Positions 61,540-64,000 of a DNA stretch of 64,000 nucleotides are shown in pieces. Location: NCBI GenBank assembly GCA_009617715.1, contig VTFK01000176.1, positions 62,001 to 126,000 on the forward strand, in the 5' to 3' direction. Position numbers and translations under genes: made by a program. This DNA comes from Plectrocnemia conspersa. Its lineage: Eukaryota; Arthropoda; Insecta; Trichoptera; Polycentropodidae. The notes under the pieces were generated by a model, which was not told the origin of the DNA, searched no databases, and saw only the letters and a list, made by a program, of their open reading frames with translations. Within the stretch, counting starts at the first letter, position 1, and the number at the start of each line of letters is the position of its first letter.

Positions 61540-62440
61540 CGTAGTAATATCGGTTAGGATGGCCATCATACTTTTAAAACATAGTGAAATATTGAGGTGC
61601 AGACGAACTATGGAGCAATGTGTGAGACGCAACGTATGTCTGTACTTCTTTTTCTGCTTATTTTCCTCTGAGAGATGAATTTGCTAAGTTTGCATTTTGG
61701 GCTTGACCTAGTGTAAATTCTAAAACTATAATTAATTTTAGAACTTTCATTAAAACAAGTCCAAATATTCTTATGTAATTAAAAACATACCAAATATTAT
61801 TATCTAATTAAAAACATACCAAATATTATTATCTAATTAAAAGCAATATTAAAACACAAATGAGTTACGTGTTATGTAAGTTGCAAAATAAATGTAAGAT
61901 GGAGGCTCGTATTATCTTTCATTTATTGCGCAAACCGATATTTAAAAAAAATGAAAATGATAAAATACAATAAAAATATAATTAGTCGTCGAACTTTTAT
62001 TAGGTCAAGTTGGGTTTGGCTAATTCGTGTAGATTAGGTTTGGGTTTGAACAGAAAATTGATGTGTTTCGCAACTGTCAAATTGAGTTTAATAGACATTT
62101 TAGAGCAACATATAATTTCAGTATCAGTTTAATTATATTTTCACTAGTAGAAATATTGAAGTATCTACCGGTTAAAATGTATTTGGATTTCACTAGTGAA
62201 ATTGTATATAGGTTAACTGAGAAATACACATTCACTGTAACATTTATACATCGTTTGTAGATAAATAATGATAAGTATTTATATGTTACTGTTATATATA
62301 TGAAGTTGAAATCGTATAAGTTTATTAGCACCTGTCAGATAAATGATATTTTCACTGGTAAGAATATGAATATACCGGATAAAATGTATTCCGATATGAT
62401 TTCACTGAAATGATATATTTAAAAATATTTTCGGGATAGA
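61540..62440 (+). repeat. Dispersed repeat family E, interrupted copy
   Basis: Same blocks and order as 25,440-26,320 (ACTATGGAGCAAT, AACTATAATTAATTTTAGAA, TAGACATTTTAGAGCA, TTTCACTAGTAGAAATAT). It is interrupted at about 61,760-61,985 by another repeat that recurs at 63,717-63,900 (shared AAGTTGCAAAATAAAT, TTTATTGCG and CGATATTTAAAA). The start of the insertion has about 2.5 tandem units of CATACCAAATATTATTATCT with spacers. Confidence 0.65.
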
Positions 62441-62969
62441 TTTGGGACTGTTTTTTTAGATTTTCTTTGAGGGATAACCCGAGTATTTCTGGTTTAGAAT
62501 CAGAAACGTCATTTTAGCTTTTTTTAATATTAGAATTTCATTAAGATTCATAGAATTTAATTAAATGACATGCATTTTTTGACCATATTCAAGGGGGTGA
62601 GGGCAAATCCCCCCCTTGAATATAAACTTTTTGTGGATCGGCAGTTCCAAAGCATAGCTATAAAGGGTTGATATTAAGTAGACTAAAATTCAACCATAAA
62701 GCAATAATAATCTTTAACATTTTTGAAGATGAAAATTTAAGTTATATACATTTTTATTGCTTTATTAGTAAATTTTTGAAAATGTTTGTTCGTACGAGCT
62801 TTATTTTAACATTTCAAACCACAATGTTTTTTTTTTACAATTTACATTTTTTTACACAACTACCAATACAATTAATGTGTATTGATTTATCTAAAAACAT
62901 CTACACAATCAATCTAAATTTTTAGTCAATAGGGGCGAAAATCACAGTCAGTCGAAGGGTAGCAAGCAA

Positions 62970-63550
62970 TTAATGGAATAGACTGCACGTCCATTGGTTG
63001 GTTTGGATCATCAATGCAGAGTTGAGTGTAACACCACGCTGTAGCGCAATATCAGTTACATTTGGTGGGTTTTTTAGCCACTTGCCTCGAGTCAAGAACC
63101 ATGCATATTCTAAAAGAAAAAAATTATTAATATTTGTAATAAAATATATATTAAGTATTGAATGGAAGATATTACCATAACGCTTGAATCCTAGGATGTC
63201 ATAACAATAATAAAGCAGAGCCCAATTATTGTAATCAGTGTCCAATACCATTAAATTACCCCCTTTGCCTTTATATGTGTAAGCATATGGCCCATTGATT
63301 ATTCCAACGTTCAAATTAGGTATAGTGACTACAATAGAATACGACGATGTGTTGCCCTTCCTGAAATAAGATCAAATTTCATTAAAAATGTTATATAGGT
63401 GTGCTATAGTCATATGATATAATATTTACGTCAAAGTCTGCTTCACGTAAGTCATATTGTAAACATTAGAGTTATTTGTGTAGGTAACTGTAGTGCACAT
63501 GTCCGTTAATTGGTAAGGATTCATATATTTTGAATTCTCGTACCATTTTC
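62970..63550 (-). CDS. Lipocalin (insecticyanin / apolipoprotein D-like), 3' part only
   Basis: Three C-terminal exons: 63,550-63,430; 63,360-63,176; 63,109-62,970 (TAA at 62,970), all GT-AG and in phase. They begin in the GxW motif of strand A (GKWYENSKYMNPYQLTDMC) and include the second lipocalin signature VLDTDYNNWALLYYC and a C-terminal cysteine near the end (QTNQWTCSLFH). The family binds small hydrophobic ligands and is usually secreted. The signal peptide and first exon must lie beyond 64,000. Insects often carry arrays of such genes, so a tandem relative outside the window is plausible. Exact subfamily uncertain. Confidence 0.88.
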
Positions 63551-64000
63551 CTAGAAACTACAGTAAATAATATTGTATTAGATGTAAATTCTAGCAATAC
63601 AAAGATTAATTTAACCTTACAGTTTCGGAACGGGGTACAAATTGACCCCAATCATAATATTAACCATTCGTTTATGGATTAAATAATTTAGAGTTAGCAA
63701 TTTTAGTAATCATCGTAAACATACCAATTATTAATATATAATTAATAGAAATATTAAAACGATAATGAGTTGTAATTATTTTTATTTTTATAAAAAGTGT
63801 GTTATATAAGTTGCAAAATAAATATACGGGGGAGGTTCCTATTATATTTTCTTTATTGCGGAAAAACGATATTTAAAATAAAATAAAATTTAAATTAAAA
63901 AACGTATTACTATTGAATAATATATTTAGCACGACAGATAAGTGAGTGATTCATATCCAAAACACCAGGGTTCACATCCCATATAGACTTTTTTATTTTA
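63551..64000. other. Lipocalin intron or upstream region with dispersed repeat
   Basis: No lipocalin exon recognised. 63,717-63,900 is a copy of the repeat at about 61,790-61,960. The last 60 bp contain GGGTTCACATCCCA, resembling a tRNA B box, but no full tRNA or SINE could be built before the window ends. Confidence 0.55.

Noticed and set aside
63900..64000. tRNA or tRNA-derived SINE at the window end
   Set aside because: Only a B-box-like GGGTTCACATCCCA is visible; no convincing A box or cloverleaf, and the sequence is cut off.
1..64000. CRISPR arrays, operons, ribosome binding sites, phage or plasmid features
   Set aside because: The window is intron-containing animal DNA; the repeat arrays lack CRISPR-like unit and spacer structure.

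Overview
This is nuclear DNA from an animal, most likely an insect or another arthropod. It has spliced genes with short exons of moderate to high GC lying in very AT-rich introns and spacers full of DNA-transposon debris. The gene set (CoREST, Dph6, e(y)3/SAYP, Naa20, crooked neck, and an insecticyanin/ApoD-type lipocalin) and the piggyBac-, mariner-, pogo- and Jockey-type relics fit an insect. I cannot name the order from sequence alone.

Layout, left to right: CoREST (minus, 1,858-13,872); an 8 kb divergent spacer with a second CpG-rich patch at about 16.8-17.0 kb; Dph6 (plus, 21,986-32,214), which has a 6 kb intron packed with nested transposons; a 4.4 kb spacer between convergent 3' ends; e(y)3/SAYP (minus, 36,640-51,790), with two SAY-domain/PHD exon clusters and introns that have collected pogo, mariner and piggyBac relics; a 2.4 kb divergent spacer with a Jockey reverse-transcriptase fossil; Naa20 (plus, 54,211-55,808); crooked neck (minus, 55,913-59,897), whose stop codon lies 104 bp from the Naa20 stop; and the 3' exons of a lipocalin (minus, 62,970-63,550) whose 5' end is outside the window. 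For the five complete genes I derived exon joins by hand. Splice phases agree across every junction once one apparent single-base slip in CoREST exon 1 is allowed for, giving predicted proteins of about 534, 791, 1,408, 173 and 678 residues.

Functionally these are housekeeping or chromatin genes: CoREST (LSD1-HDAC scaffold), SAYP (PBAP-type SWI/SNF subunit), Dph6 (last step of diphthamide synthesis on eEF2), Naa20 (NatB acetyltransferase) and Crn (spliceosome). Nothing suggests they form one pathway. I see no new gene system. The unusual content is in gene structure (a GC-AG intron whose retention would keep the frame, a likely cassette exon, transposons sitting on splice donors, a conserved-looking Naa20/crn tail-to-tail pair) and in the mobile DNA (at least three TTAA-targeting MITE families, empty-site evidence for nested insertions, and two non-autonomous families with iterated modules at their ends). 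I saw no tRNA, rRNA or CRISPR array.
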